A stretch of DNA of 64,000 nt from Calditrichia bacterium (GTDB lineage: Bacteria; Calditrichota; Calditrichia; Calditrichales; Calditrichaceae), in contig JALSTK010000028.1 of NCBI GenBank assembly GCA_026983775.1, positions 1 through 64,000 of the forward strand, read 5' to 3'. The notes under the pieces are model-generated. The model did no database searches, was not told the origin of the DNA, and saw only the letters and a program-made list of their open reading frames with translations. Below are positions 25,287-35,452 of the stretch, piece by piece. A program made the position numbers and the translations under genes. Numbering within the stretch: the first letter of the stretch is position 1; each line of letters begins with the position of its first letter.

Positions 25287-28200
25287 TTATTTCATCAAAA
25301 TCATTTTTCGAACCTTGACAAAATTCTTCGCTTCAATCCGGTAAAAGTAGACTCCGGAAGAATAACGGGAGGCATCGAAACGGATCGTATGATAACCGGC
25401 CGGCTTAAAAGTATCGACCAAAGTCGCTACTTTCTTACCCAAAATGTTGTACACAGAGATTCTTACTTTCCCGGCCTGAGGTAAACCATACCGGATATTA
25501 GTTACAGGATTAAACGGATTGGGATAGTTCTGGTTTAATTCATACTGTTCGGGAATACCCCCGCTTAACATATCTTCCAGTGCGGTAACCGGATCCACCT
25601 GCACCTGAATCGTGTCGCTTACCTGAGCACTGCTGTCATCCGTAAGTATACAGGTCAGTTGGACCTCACCGCTAAAGCCTGCGGCGGTTAATTTCAGTTG
25701 ACCGGTTTCGGCATCATACGTATAAACGAGTGAATCATTGGACACCGAGAAAGACCAGCTTAACAGAGAATCCGGGGAGTCCACGTCCCGGGCATATTCC
25801 TTCATCATCAGAATAGCGGAAGAATCACTGCGAAAACGGATTGTTTCCGGAAGGCCTACTATCATAGGAGGATCATTGACTGAGTTCACCGTAACCACAA
25901 AGGAGGCGGTATCGGCCAGAAATCCGTCACTTACGATCAGTTCCAGGGTATCGCTTCCGAACCAGTTCTCAGAGGCAGAAAATTTGTAAGCAGCATGTTT
26001 TAATACATGTTGTACATATTTCCCGCCGGAGACCGTAAAGGTCAAGGTGGAATCGGCATTATCCTGATCTTCGGCATACGGATACCATCCCGCTATTTCG
26101 AAAAGTAGAGAATCATCCTCGTTGAAAGTGAGATTGGGTAACGATTCCGTAAAATGAGGAGGATCATTGACGGGGGTAACCGTATAAACCACCGTGGTGG
26201 TATCAAACAAACCGGCCGGATCGCTTACTTTAAAAAGCAGACGTTCGCTTCCGTTCCATTCAGGACCGGGAACGGTGACGGTCAACACACGGTTGGAGTC
26301 AATAGTAACCGTCAATTCCGTATTACCTGTAACTTCCCAGATCAGCGTACTATCGACATCATCCACATCACTGACCAACTCATCCAGATGTAAGGTTGCA
26401 AAAGACTGACCTTCCTGAATCGTCTGATCGGCAATAGCTGCCAAGACAGGAGCGTCATTAACCGGAGTAACGGTAAATACCACCCGGTCACTGTCGCTGG
26501 CACCCGCCGGATCGGTTGCTTTGAAAAGCAGGGTTTCGCTGCCATTCCAGTTGGAATCCGGAGCACTTACCGTAGCCACACGTGTTAATGAGTCTATGGT
26601 AACGATAAGTTCTTTATTCCCGGAAATGGTCCAGCCGATTTCCGAATCGGCATTATCTTCATCACTAACAAAATTATCCAGTGCAATAGTGCTGAAAGAT
26701 TGTCCTTCCGCAATGGTTTGATCCGGAATATCACTGACCACCGGGGCATCATTGATACCGTTGACGGTAAATTTAGCCGTATCCGATGCACTCAAACCAC
26801 CCGGATCGGTAGCCGTAAAGGTAATGGTTTCACTGCCATTCCAATTGCTATCCGGAGGAGTAATCGTCGCCACACGATTGGCATCTATGGAAACCGTTAA
26901 ATCCGTATTCCCGGCATAATTCCACTCCAGGGTATTGTCCGGATTATCCACATCATTCACATAATCATCGAGAGAAATCGTTGTAAAGCTTTGCCCTTCG
27001 GTTATGGATTGATCGGGGATATCACTGACTACGGGAGCATCATTGACGGCATTGACGGTTACAAATACGGTTGCCGTGGCTGAACCGCCGTGGCCGTCAC
27101 TTACCGTATAATCAAATTGATCGTTTCCGGACCAGTCGGATTGCGGCGTATAGATGACCAGTGAATCCTGACTAATAGTTGCCGTACCGTGTTGCGGATC
27201 GCCGGTACTTTCTACTACCAGTTGATCGCCATCGATATCCGTATCATTATTTAATACATGAATCGTCACGGCCACATCTTCATCCGTGACAGAACTGTCG
27301 TTAACGGCAACCGGTGCATCATTCACATTATGAACCGTAAAAACAGCCGGATCACTGTCACTTAAGCCACCCGGATCGGTCGCCGTAAAGGTGATGGTTT
27401 CAGCCCCGAACCAGTCCGTGTTGGGTATGGCAATGGTAGCCACCCGGTCGGCGGAAATGGTAACTTCCAGATCATGGTTGCCGCTGTAAGTCCAGTCCAT
27501 TTCGGAATCGGCATTATCCACATCGTCAACATAATTATCCAGTTGAATGGATACAAAACTCTGCCCTTCATCAATGGTTTGATCGGGAATATCGGAAACA
27601 ACCGGAGCGTCGTTTACGGCATTAACCGTAAACCGGGCCGGATCGCTGTCCGATAAACCTCCCGGATCGGTGGCTGTAAAGGTAATCGTCTCGCTACCGT
27701 ACCAGTTTGTATCGGGAATGATGATAGTGGCAACACGATTTTCGTCAATGGAAACCGATAAATCCGTATTTCCGGAATAGGTCCAGGTTAAATCCGATTT
27801 CACATTGTCAATATCTTCCACGTAATCATCCAGATTGATGGTGGTAAAAGTTTGTCCTTCATCAATGGTTTGATCGGGAATATCGGAAACGACCGGGGCA
27901 TCATTAACATTGTTGACAGTAAAGGTTGCCTGATCGCTGCCCGATAAACCTCCCGGATCGGTCGCCGTAAAGGTGATATTTTCGCTACCATACCAATTGC
28001 TATCCGGAATGGTAATTGTGGCCACATGATTGGCATCGATGGAAACGCTTAGCTGCAAATTTCCGCTATACGACCAGGTCATTTCGGAAGGTGAACTTTC
28101 TTCATCCGTTACGTAGTCATCCAGATTAATAGTGGTAAAGGTTTGTCCTTCATCAATAGTTTGATCCGGAATCCCGGAAACAACCGGGGCATCATTAACG

Positions 28201-29603
28201 GCAGTAACATGAAGCGTATAGGTCTGTGTGTCCGTTGCTCCGTTTAAATCCGCCACCTGAACCGTAACCGAATGGTCCCCGGAATCGGCATCCGTAGTAG
28301 CGGTTCCACTAATTAGGCCTGTTGAGGCATCTATACTCAGAAACTCCGGCCCATTGGTAAGAGAGTAGGTTAATTGCTCGCCAGCATCCGGATCGTCGGC
28401 TGTAACCTGGTACGTGTATTGCTGATCTTCGGTCGCTTCGGTCACCGGAACAGAGGTAATCTGCGGAGCCGTATTCAGATATTCATAGGGCCCCATATCG
28501 GTGGTAACGGTTCCATCCCGGTCTCCGTCAAAGGGCCGATCGTTTTCGTCGAAATCTTTAGCCGGGGCGTTTGTATTATCTCCCGTATCCACAATCGGCG
28601 AAGTAGCCTGGACGTGAAAATCCCCGTTGGCCGCATCGTTAAACTGGGGATCGGCATCGATATTCCCTTCTCCCGTATAAGCGCCCTGAATATCGGAATA
28701 GGTAATACCCGGTGCACCGGAAACCTGATTTTCCGTATCAGCCGAATTATCATAGATAATGGCGTTTTTAATGGAAGCCAGCGAAGAGGCACCGAAGGAT
28801 TTGACTCCCCCGCCCGAACCGTTGGAACTGATATTCTTATAGATCATATCATTGGTCATGACCACATTCGTATTAGCAAAGAAGGCCACACCTGCACCGC
28901 CCTGACCGTCCGCATGATTGCTTATGATTATGTTATTATCAAAGACCGGACTGGCCATCCGGGACAGCGACAAGCCTTTAATACCCACTCCGCCGCCGTA
29001 CTGGCCTGCCGAATTATTACGAATCATATTGGCTTCGAGAACCGGACTACCTTCAATAAATACCCCGCCGCCGCCTTCAAAAGCGTTGTTATTTTGAATG
29101 GTACAATGTCTGATTTGGGTTGTGCTGTAAATGTTAGGGCCGCAATAAATACCACCGCCGGTTTTACTGTCATAGGGCGCACCGGGACTGGTATTATCGG
29201 CATCGCCATGTTCGATACGACAATATTGTAAAATATTGGCAGCGGATGAATCGGATTCCAGTTTAATTCCGCCCCATTCCGTTGCACTTCCCGATGCATC
29301 ATCCAGAGTAAAGATAATTGAATCCGTAACCGTACCGCTGGCAATGAGAGACCCTTTGACCAGGAACATGATGTCATCATGAAACTTAACCGTGACGCCG
29401 GGTTCAATCGTTAAGGTAGACAAAGAATCAATCATCAGAGTATCATTTGTGACATCGACAATATAGATACCGTCGCCGCTGCTGTTATTCTTTGTCCAGG
29501 TAACATTCCCGGAAATGTTTGAAGACGTCCAGACATCCGCGTGCAACACTGCGAAAAGGATAAATAAAAATATAAGCTGGATGGGTAAAAATCGGTGTTT
29601 CAT
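25287..29603 (-). CDS. Giant T9SS surface protein: beta-helix, nine VNDAP modules, sorting domain
   Basis: A 1438-residue exported protein starting at the ATG at 29603 (GGAGG seven bases upstream). Signal peptide: MKHRFLPIQLIFLFILFAVL. Residues of about 25-380 are a parallel beta-helix with GGGI/GGGV turns and a choice-of-anchor Q-like end (DADPQF...DMGPYEY). Next comes a putative-Ig He_PIG domain (about 385-470), then nine cadherin-like modules of about 95-110 residues, each opening VNDAPV/VNDPP and most with IPDQTIDEGQ and a WYGSETITFTATDPGG box. The end is a type IX sorting domain (NQNYPNPFNPVTNIRYGLP, YHTIRFDASRYSSGVYFYR). Modules 2-6 are very alike and prone to recombination. A likely adhesin or biofilm stalk; Ca binding by DxD-type loops is plausible. 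Confidence 0.85.
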   Translation of the reverse strand: MKHRFLPIQLIFLFILFAVLHADVWTSSNISGNVTWTKNNSSGDGIYIVDVTNDTLMIDSLSTLTIEPGVTVKFHDDIMFLVKGSLIASGTVTDSIIFTLDDASGSATEWGGIKLESDSSAANILQYCRIEHGDADNTSPGAPYDSKTGGGIYCGPNIYSTTQIRHCTIQNNNAFEGGGGVFIEGSPVLEANMIRNNSAGQYGGGVGIKGLSLSRMASPVFDNNIIISNHADGQGGAGVAFFANTNVVMTNDMIYKNISSNGSGGGVKSFGASSLASIKNAIIYDNSADTENQVSGAPGITYSDIQGAYTGEGNIDADPQFNDAANGDFHVQATSPIVDTGDNTNAPAKDFDENDRPFDGDRDGTVTTDMGPYEYLNTAPQITSVPVTEATEDQQYTYQVTADDPDAGEQLTYSLTNGPEFLSIDASTGLISGTATTDADSGDHSVTVQVADLNGATDTQTYTLHVTAVNDAPVVSGIPDQTIDEGQTFTTINLDDYVTDEESSPSEMTWSYSGNLQLSVSIDANHVATITIPDSNWYGSENITFTATDPGGLSGSDQATFTVNNVNDAPVVSDIPDQTIDEGQTFTTINLDDYVEDIDNVKSDLTWTYSGNTDLSVSIDENRVATIIIPDTNWYGSETITFTATDPGGLSDSDPARFTVNAVNDAPVVSDIPDQTIDEGQSFVSIQLDNYVDDVDNADSEMDWTYSGNHDLEVTISADRVATIAIPNTDWFGAETITFTATDPGGLSDSDPAVFTVHNVNDAPVAVNDSSVTDEDVAVTIHVLNNDTDIDGDQLVVESTGDPQHGTATISQDSLVIYTPQSDWSGNDQFDYTVSDGHGGSATATVFVTVNAVNDAPVVSDIPDQSITEGQSFTTISLDDYVNDVDNPDNTLEWNYAGNTDLTVSIDANRVATITPPDSNWNGSETITFTATDPGGLSASDTAKFTVNGINDAPVVSDIPDQTIAEGQSFSTIALDNFVSDEDNADSEIGWTISGNKELIVTIDSLTRVATVSAPDSNWNGSETLLFKATDPAGASDSDRVVFTVTPVNDAPVLAAIADQTIQEGQSFATLHLDELVSDVDDVDSTLIWEVTGNTELTVTIDSNRVLTVTVPGPEWNGSERLLFKVSDPAGLFDTTTVVYTVTPVNDPPHFTESLPNLTFNEDDSLLFEIAGWYPYAEDQDNADSTLTFTVSGGKYVQHVLKHAAYKFSASENWFGSDTLELIVSDGFLADTASFVVTVNSVNDPPMIVGLPETIRFRSDSSAILMMKEYARDVDSPDSLLSWSFSVSNDSLVYTYDAETGQLKLTAAGFSGEVQLTCILTDDSSAQVSDTIQVQVDPVTALEDMLSGGIPEQYELNQNYPNPFNPVTNIRYGLPQAGKVRISVYNILGKKVATLVDTFKPAGYHTIRFDASRYSSGVYFYRIEAKNFVKVRKMILMK

Positions 29604-29732
29604 AACATACCTCCGTGTTATAGTTATTTCTGCTAAATAACACTTGATGTTCGATAGAAATTGTGTTTTATTTAACAAAATTAATTTTTTTGACCGATTT
29701 TTACACACATTCAGAACAAAGCGGAGCCAAAT

Positions 29733-30611
29733 CTACCAATTAATCTGAAATCCTTTTACGGATGTATCAATTTTTTTAGACTGAACATTAAAGGTAAAGA
29801 GACGTTCCGGATGGGTCAGGCGTACCACCATAACCTCTTTAATCCGATCAATGGGAACCACCGCATCTCCATATCCGTTTGTTCCCCGTTGACTGGACCA
29901 GTATACTACATTTTTCGTGCCCTGTTCATCTATATACCAACCCAGAAAGACGACCGAATGGCCCACACCCGATTTCCAGGATATATTCATAAAATCACCC
30001 GGCCTGGCCCGAATCGGTTCAATCGCTTCGCCCATACCGGAATACTGCACCAATGCAAAATGATCACCGAAACCGTCCGCATTCCATTCGCCCCAGAACT
30101 TTACATGATCTTCCCGTCGTCCGCCATTAACTTCCTGCATACGTAAGGCTTCATAATGTAACGAATCGAGTTTGGGATGATTTTTTTCCGCTTTAAAGAG
30201 CAGGTCCAGTCCTTCTATAAAAGCTCCGTAACTTGAGCCGCTGCAATAGCTGGTGGTGCGGGGAGGTGAAAGAAGAGGACGGCCAAGTAGTTTTAAAGTA
30301 TAGCCGATAGGAGATTCGGTCGGCACCGAATCTTTCCCGATAAAATATCCTCCTCCATCGGGTGCGGTTGACTGAACACGGTCCACGCCCTGAAGAATAA
30401 ATAGATTATAACCGTTTACATATTTGCAGAAAATCTTGAAATGTCTCGTATGATAGACCCCTGCCGAAAGATCCGTTTTTTTCAGAATCAGGCGTGTCCC
30501 GTCATCCGATGTCGGGTGCAGCCATGCACCGGCTTGATTTTTCTTTGAACAGGAAAAGAGCAATAAGGTTAAAACAACAATAGCCAGTAAAAGATTCATC
30601 TTTTTCATCAT
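29733..30611 (-). CDS. Lipoprotein with a Cys/His peptidase-like (NlpC/CHAP-like) domain
   Basis: A 292-residue lipoprotein: the signal peptide ends LLLFSC with Cys about 21. A later TSYCSGSSYGAFIEG and a downstream RPGDFMNISWKSGVGHSVVFLGW have the Cys ... Gly-His layout of papain-like amidases (NlpC/P60 or CHAP type), with the His following a GDF turn. I do not recognise the exact family, and the chain is longer than simple NlpC domains. It follows the M48 protease gene by 16 bp on the same strand, so it is part of a three-gene peptidase operon (M1, M48, this). Peptidoglycan or peptide amidase activity is inferred from the motif layout only. Confidence 0.55.
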   Translation of the reverse strand: MMKKMNLLLAIVVLTLLLFSCSKKNQAGAWLHPTSDDGTRLILKKTDLSAGVYHTRHFKIFCKYVNGYNLFILQGVDRVQSTAPDGGGYFIGKDSVPTESPIGYTLKLLGRPLLSPPRTTSYCSGSSYGAFIEGLDLLFKAEKNHPKLDSLHYEALRMQEVNGGRREDHVKFWGEWNADGFGDHFALVQYSGMGEAIEPIRARPGDFMNISWKSGVGHSVVFLGWYIDEQGTKNVVYWSSQRGTNGYGDAVVPIDRIKEVMVVRLTHPERLFTFNVQSKKIDTSVKGFQINW

Positions 30612-30627
30612 TAGGCCCTAACTTAGT

Positions 30628-31428
30628 TCATGATTTTTTATAATAGCGCATGGCTTCGGGTAAAAGTTTTTTTATCTGATTGATCCGGGTGGCATCGGAA
30701 GGGTGGGTACTCAGAATTTCGGGTGGCGATTGCCCGGCTTTCATGGCTGCCATTCGTTGCCAGAAATTTACGGCCACGTGGGGATCATAACCGGCCATAG
30801 CCATAAATATCAATCCCAGATGATCCGCTTCCGATTCATGCAAACGGCTGTAGGGCAACAACACACCCAACTGGGCTCCCGCTCCGTACGCGGTCATAAA
30901 AAGGGCCTGGGTTTGCCGGGGCTTCTTTTCCAGGGCTTTGCTCAGAGCCATGCCGCCTAATTGAACCATCAGGCCCTGGCTCATCCGTTCGCTACCGTGA
31001 CCGGCAACGGCATGGGCTATCTCATGACCCAATACAACAGCCAGCCCGGCATCATTTTTAGTAAGGGGCAAAATTCCCGTATAAACCACAACCTTTCCTC
31101 CGGGCATACACCAGGCATTGACCGCCTTATCTTCCACTAAATTAAATTCCCATTGATAGCCATCTAAGCGATTCTGCATATGATGTTCGCTAAAATATTG
31201 CTCCACTGCCCTCTGAATCCGCTTGCCCACCCGCTGAACCATCCTGGCCTGCGTCGTGCCTTTGATAACTTTGTGCGATTTCAGGAACTCGTCATAATTG
31301 GCAAAACTCATAGACATGATCTGACCGGCAGGAATCAGATTGAGCTGCCTCCGACCGGTAAGGGGAACGGTACTGCAACTTAATAGAAACAACAATAGCG
31401 GCCATATAAATATTTTCTTGTGAAACAT
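30628..31428 (-). CDS. M48-family zinc metalloprotease lipoprotein (LoiP/BepA-like)
   Basis: A 266-residue lipoprotein (FLLSC at the N-terminus) in the M48B style of periplasmic quality-control proteases. The zinc motif HEIAHAVAGHG begins at about residue 135 and the third ligand lies in HESEADHLGL. The substrate-side stretch NAWCMPGGKVVVYTGIL and the RRQLNLIP start are characteristic of the LoiP/YcaL/BepA group. There is no TPR extension, so it is closer to LoiP than to BepA. ATG at 31428 with GAAAGGGAAG. It sits 19 bp after the M1 peptidase gene. Likely role: degradation of misassembled envelope proteins. Confidence 0.88.
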   Translation of the reverse strand: MFHKKIFIWPLLLFLLSCSTVPLTGRRQLNLIPAGQIMSMSFANYDEFLKSHKVIKGTTQARMVQRVGKRIQRAVEQYFSEHHMQNRLDGYQWEFNLVEDKAVNAWCMPGGKVVVYTGILPLTKNDAGLAVVLGHEIAHAVAGHGSERMSQGLMVQLGGMALSKALEKKPRQTQALFMTAYGAGAQLGVLLPYSRLHESEADHLGLIFMAMAGYDPHVAVNFWQRMAAMKAGQSPPEILSTHPSDATRINQIKKLLPEAMRYYKKS

Positions 31429-31447
31429 GGCTTCCCTTTCTACTTAT

Positions 31448-33346
31448 TTATTGATTTATTTTAAAAATATTATTTTCCGTATTGACATCCGGAATATGAG
31501 GACTGCTCAGCTTAACCGACTTAACTTTCTTTTTTGTGGATACCGTTAACATTATACCCGCCTGTCCCGAGCTCCAGCCGTCCAAATTACGGTCTATGGT
31601 CTGTTCACTGCCGTCGGAATAGATCAGTATCAAATGAACGGGAATCGGTAGTTCACCTACTTTCTTGATAAGAATAATTACTTTATTCTTTTTTTGTATG
31701 ACATCTTCAATGCCTAAATCAGGATAACCGAAATCAAAAAACCACGGCTTCCAGAACCAGTCCAGATTCCTCCCGCTCACTTCACTAAAGGTGTTAAAAA
31801 AGTCGAAAGGACCCGGATGTTTTCCATGCCAACGATTGATATATTCTTTTAAGGCCTTTTTAAACAGTTTTTTCCCAAATAGATCTTGTAACATCAAATA
31901 AGCGGTTCCGGAACGATTGTACGCCTCATTTCTATAAGAGGGACGAAAAGAATTGGAACCGTAAACAATCGTCGGTACAATCATCGGCAGGTCCATTTCG
32001 CTTCCTGCAACGCTTTCGTAAGTGATAATAGTGCGTTTAACGGGATCATATCCCGTAGATAGACGGCTTTGCAAATCATAGGGAATCACGGTAGCCCAGC
32101 CCTCATCCATCCAGGCGTATTTGCGTTCATTAATTCCCATAAAAAAAGGAAAATAGCTATGACAGATTTCATGGGAGGTGACATGAACGGTACCCGCCCA
32201 ACGGGAGGAGGCCCCCTCGTTGACCATCATCGGATATTCCATACCTCCCTTGCCGTCGAAAACGGTGAGCCGGGGGAAGGGAAAAGGAACGCCCGGTAAT
32301 TCTTTCGAATAATAGTCGATACTCTCTTTGGCAATCTGGGCAACATTATGGAAGTTTTTATCTGCAGATTTGTAGACTGCAGAAATCACCACCCGGTTCC
32401 GACCGGCCGAATCTACTACGGTGCCGGTCATATCCCATAGATAGTGATTGCTGGTGGCAAAAGCGACATCGGGCACCTGTTCCGCTTTAAAATGCCAAAC
32501 CAGGGGCCCGGGGGCCGTGAGACGGTCCGACTTTGTATAATCCTTTTCAGATATGATATGCTCGATCTCATCGCTCTGCAAGCCCTGTTTATACCGCTTA
32601 GCAATTTTTTCTGCCAAAACCGCGTCGGCATTCTGCAAGATACCGGTCGACCAGACCATGAAACCCTGTGGTACGGTAATCTTGACATCATAATTATTGA
32701 AGTCATTATAAAATTCCTGAACGCCGCTATAATTGTAACCGTCCCAACCGTCGATATCATCGTACACCGCAACCTGAGGATACCAGTAACCGACAAAGAT
32801 AGAAGTGGAATCATAAGCCCCGTTACGAATGTTGGATTTACGACTGATTATGTATTGCCAGGCTACTTCTCCGCTAATATGACTTCCGGGGCTTAAGGGA
32901 TCCCGTAACTTGATAAACATATTTGTACCCGTACGTTCCACTCTTGATTTTTCCCCTTCCATCGAATAATCCTGCCCGCCGATTTTTAATTGATCGATGT
33001 CTACTCCCTCATGTAAATCGGAAGGGTCTATGGGCCAGTCACGCGCATTGCCCAGTTTTCGGTTATCCTGATAAATCCGCAAAACCAGATGCCGTAATGT
33101 ATCGGGACTATTATTGAAATAGGTGAAGATTTCGTGCCCCTTGAGTAATCTTGTACGAGGATTCAGATCGACCTGAATCGTATAATCGGTATGATTAATC
33201 CAATAATCGGGCCCGGGACGTCCGTCTTCGGAGCGGGTACCGTGTTTTATAGCCTGCTGAATATTCAAAGGAACAAAAAGCGTATTCTTGCTGAAAAGCA
33301 TCCGGGAACAGAGCAATAAAACCATTAAAATAAAAGTGGTTCGCAT
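31448..33346 (-). CDS. M1-family zinc aminopeptidase-like protein, exported
   Basis: A 632-residue exported metallopeptidase with a signal peptide (1-19). The N-terminal beta-domain resembles aminopeptidase N (YTIQVDLNPRTRLLKGHEIFTY). The exopeptidase motif appears as GGMEYPMMVNEG and the zinc site as HEICHSYFPFFMG (His at about 392), followed by the second-helix Glu in WMDEGWATV. The helical C-terminal region is short compared with E. coli PepN. Start at 33346 with AAGGA. First gene of an operon with the M48 protease and the Cys-peptidase-like lipoprotein. It faces the MFSD1-like carrier across a 194-bp divergent region, suggesting peptide release and uptake. Confidence 0.88.
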   Translation of the reverse strand: MRTTFILMVLLLCSRMLFSKNTLFVPLNIQQAIKHGTRSEDGRPGPDYWINHTDYTIQVDLNPRTRLLKGHEIFTYFNNSPDTLRHLVLRIYQDNRKLGNARDWPIDPSDLHEGVDIDQLKIGGQDYSMEGEKSRVERTGTNMFIKLRDPLSPGSHISGEVAWQYIISRKSNIRNGAYDSTSIFVGYWYPQVAVYDDIDGWDGYNYSGVQEFYNDFNNYDVKITVPQGFMVWSTGILQNADAVLAEKIAKRYKQGLQSDEIEHIISEKDYTKSDRLTAPGPLVWHFKAEQVPDVAFATSNHYLWDMTGTVVDSAGRNRVVISAVYKSADKNFHNVAQIAKESIDYYSKELPGVPFPFPRLTVFDGKGGMEYPMMVNEGASSRWAGTVHVTSHEICHSYFPFFMGINERKYAWMDEGWATVIPYDLQSRLSTGYDPVKRTIITYESVAGSEMDLPMIVPTIVYGSNSFRPSYRNEAYNRSGTAYLMLQDLFGKKLFKKALKEYINRWHGKHPGPFDFFNTFSEVSGRNLDWFWKPWFFDFGYPDLGIEDVIQKKNKVIILIKKVGELPIPVHLILIYSDGSEQTIDRNLDGWSSGQAGIMLTVSTKKKVKSVKLSSPHIPDVNTENNIFKINQ

Positions 33347-33540
33347 CCTGTTTATCCTTGTGTTATTTTTTCCATTTCGTTGAAAATACTAATTTTTTGA
33401 AAGAAAATCTATCCCGGAACCATTTACAACCATTTTTCGGTCAAAACAAGCCATCAACTTTTTTTCCATATCTTGCTTCATTTGTATATGATTTGTAAAC
33501 TGATTTCTATTTAAACAGACAATATACACAGGAATGCATC

Positions 33541-34848
33541 ATGGAAAACAATCAGGTTTCATTTTTTCATCCCTCGACTAAGTTGTATCGTTTTACAATT
33601 TTGTTTTTCGTCTCCACCTTAACCTTTGGTAGCTATTTTGCCTATGATTCCATTGGTGCGATCGCTCCCATGCTCTTAAAGGCTTTGGAAATCGACCGCA
33701 GTGCAATCGGTAGTATGTACACCGTTTATTCCGTTGCCGCCATCCTCTCTGTTTTATTGGGAGGCATACTGATCGATAAAATCGGCACGCGTCGATCTTC
33801 CCTGATTTTTGCCGGTTTGGTAGCTCTCGGTGCCGCTATCGTTGCTATCGCGCCCAATATTACTATTCTTTACTCCGGCCGGTTTATCTTCGGTGCCGGA
33901 TCGGAAGCTCTGGTGGTGGCTCAAAGCGCTATTCTGGCCCGCTGGTTCAAAGGGAAAGAACTGGCTCTTTCCTTTGGTATCGCCCTGACCATTAGTCGAC
34001 TGGGGACTCTCTTTTCCTTCAACACCGAAGCACTGATTGCTCAACACTTCGGTGATTACCGATCTGCGCTTTGGGCAGCCGTACTTTTTTGTCTTGTTTC
34101 TTTCGGAGCGGTAATTGTCTATGTCATCATGGATAAACGCGGTGAACGGATTTTAGCCTTAAAGGATGAAAGCTCCGAAGAAAAAATTGTTTTCCGCGAT
34201 ATTAAAAAGTTTAATCGCTCTTTCTGGTATGTGGCCATCCTTTGCGTAACTTTTTATTCTTCCATCTTCCCTTTTACCGCTTTATCCACCGACTTTTTTC
34301 ATGACAAGTGGCACATTCCGCTGACCGTTGGTGAACAGGGCGGATTTTTAGGCCAGGTGTTTTATAATATCATTCATCTCTTCTCAACAGCCGGCGGAAC
34401 CACGACCATCATTATCGCTGCTTCCATGTTCCTGGCTCCGTTTGCCGGACAATTAGTCGACAAGATCGGTAAACGGGCTACGTTGATGATCGGCGGATCC
34501 CTGTTACTCATCCCCAGCTTCTTAATCATGGCTTTTACCATGATTCCACCCCGCTATCCCATGCTATTGTTGGGCGCCGCCTTCGTCCTGGTTCCGGCGG
34601 CTATGTGGCCCTCTGTCCCCCTTATTGTTGAGAAGAAATATGTGGGCACGGCCTTCGGCTTAATTACCTTTATTCAGAATATCGGTCTGGCACTATTCCC
34701 TTATCTCAACGGGATGTTACGTGATACGACTCATACCTATACGGCCAGCATGCTTATGTTTGCAAGTCTTGGTGTCTTCGGTCTCGTCTTTGCCATTCTG
34801 CTTAAACGGGCTGACCGAAATATTAATCATGCTTTAGAGCGACCCTGA
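33541..34848 (+). CDS. MFS transporter, MFSD1-like
   Basis: A 435-residue inner-membrane carrier with twelve predicted helices. LTFGSYFAYDSIGAIAPML at helix 1 and DKIGTRRSSL between helices 2 and 3 (the MFS motif-A position) resemble MFSD1, whose animal member exports dipeptides from lysosomes. The AGSEALVVAQSAILARWFKGKELALS region is also like that group. ATG at 33541 with AGGA. It is one base ahead of the phosphoesterase gene and divergent from the peptidase operon. Dipeptide transport is inferred from family resemblance and neighbours. Confidence 0.7.
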   Translation: MENNQVSFFHPSTKLYRFTILFFVSTLTFGSYFAYDSIGAIAPMLLKALEIDRSAIGSMYTVYSVAAILSVLLGGILIDKIGTRRSSLIFAGLVALGAAIVAIAPNITILYSGRFIFGAGSEALVVAQSAILARWFKGKELALSFGIALTISRLGTLFSFNTEALIAQHFGDYRSALWAAVLFCLVSFGAVIVYVIMDKRGERILALKDESSEEKIVFRDIKKFNRSFWYVAILCVTFYSSIFPFTALSTDFFHDKWHIPLTVGEQGGFLGQVFYNIIHLFSTAGGTTTIIIAASMFLAPFAGQLVDKIGKRATLMIGGSLLLIPSFLIMAFTMIPPRYPMLLLGAAFVLVPAAMWPSVPLIVEKKYVGTAFGLITFIQNIGLALFPYLNGMLRDTTHTYTASMLMFASLGVFGLVFAILLKRADRNINHALERP

Positions 34849-34849
34849 A

Positions 34850-35317
34850 ATGAAAATCGGCTTGATTTCGGATACGCACGGCCGGCTACCCTCACAAGTT
34901 TACAACATCTTCAAAGGAGTCGGTTTAATTCTTCATGCCGGGGACATCGGTTCCGAAGAGGTATTAATCGAATTACGAACTATGGCTCCCGTGCACGCCG
35001 TATATGGTAATGTGGATGCGTTCTCTCTGGCTAACAAACTTCAGCGCATCGAATGTCTGCAGGCGGAATCATTCTTGATCTGCCTCACCCATATCGTCAC
35101 CAGCCCAAAAGCTATGGAATATGAATTATTCAAACAGGACCAGAGGCCGGACATTGTGGTATTTGGACATACCCACCAGGCAGAACAGTTTCTGTACCGC
35201 AATATCCTTTTTGTTAATCCGGGTAGCGCCTGCCTGCCCCGACATACTAAAAAGGCTTCCGTCGGCATACTGACCCTTTCCGAAAACAATGCCGGAGCCG
35301 AGTTTATCTATTTCTGA
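34850..35317 (+). CDS. YfcE-type metallophosphoesterase
   Basis: A 155-residue cytosolic phosphodiesterase of the YfcE/MJ0936 family. The metal-binding motifs are ISDTHG, HAGDIG, YGNVD and FGHTHQAEQF, in family order. The histidine usually following in LxHG is seen as LTHIV. The start lies one base after the stop of the MFS gene, so the two are co-transcribed. The natural substrate of this family is not known. Confidence 0.9.
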   Translation: MKIGLISDTHGRLPSQVYNIFKGVGLILHAGDIGSEEVLIELRTMAPVHAVYGNVDAFSLANKLQRIECLQAESFLICLTHIVTSPKAMEYELFKQDQRPDIVVFGHTHQAEQFLYRNILFVNPGSACLPRHTKKASVGILTLSENNAGAEFIYF

Positions 35318-35452
35318 TTCGGACGATTCATTTCAAAACTGCTCAATTAAAGTAGTTATCGTGGAAAATTGCTTGGAATCTTTTCTTATTTCTGCTATCT
35401 TTAGATAAACCGTTGCGAATCCATCTCTTAAAAAAAGTAACAGGAAACAGTC

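Noticed and set aside
28374-29231. 285-codon plus-strand frame opposite the giant surface protein
   Set aside because: It is an antisense shadow of the beta-helix coding region, with low-complexity text and no ribosome site.
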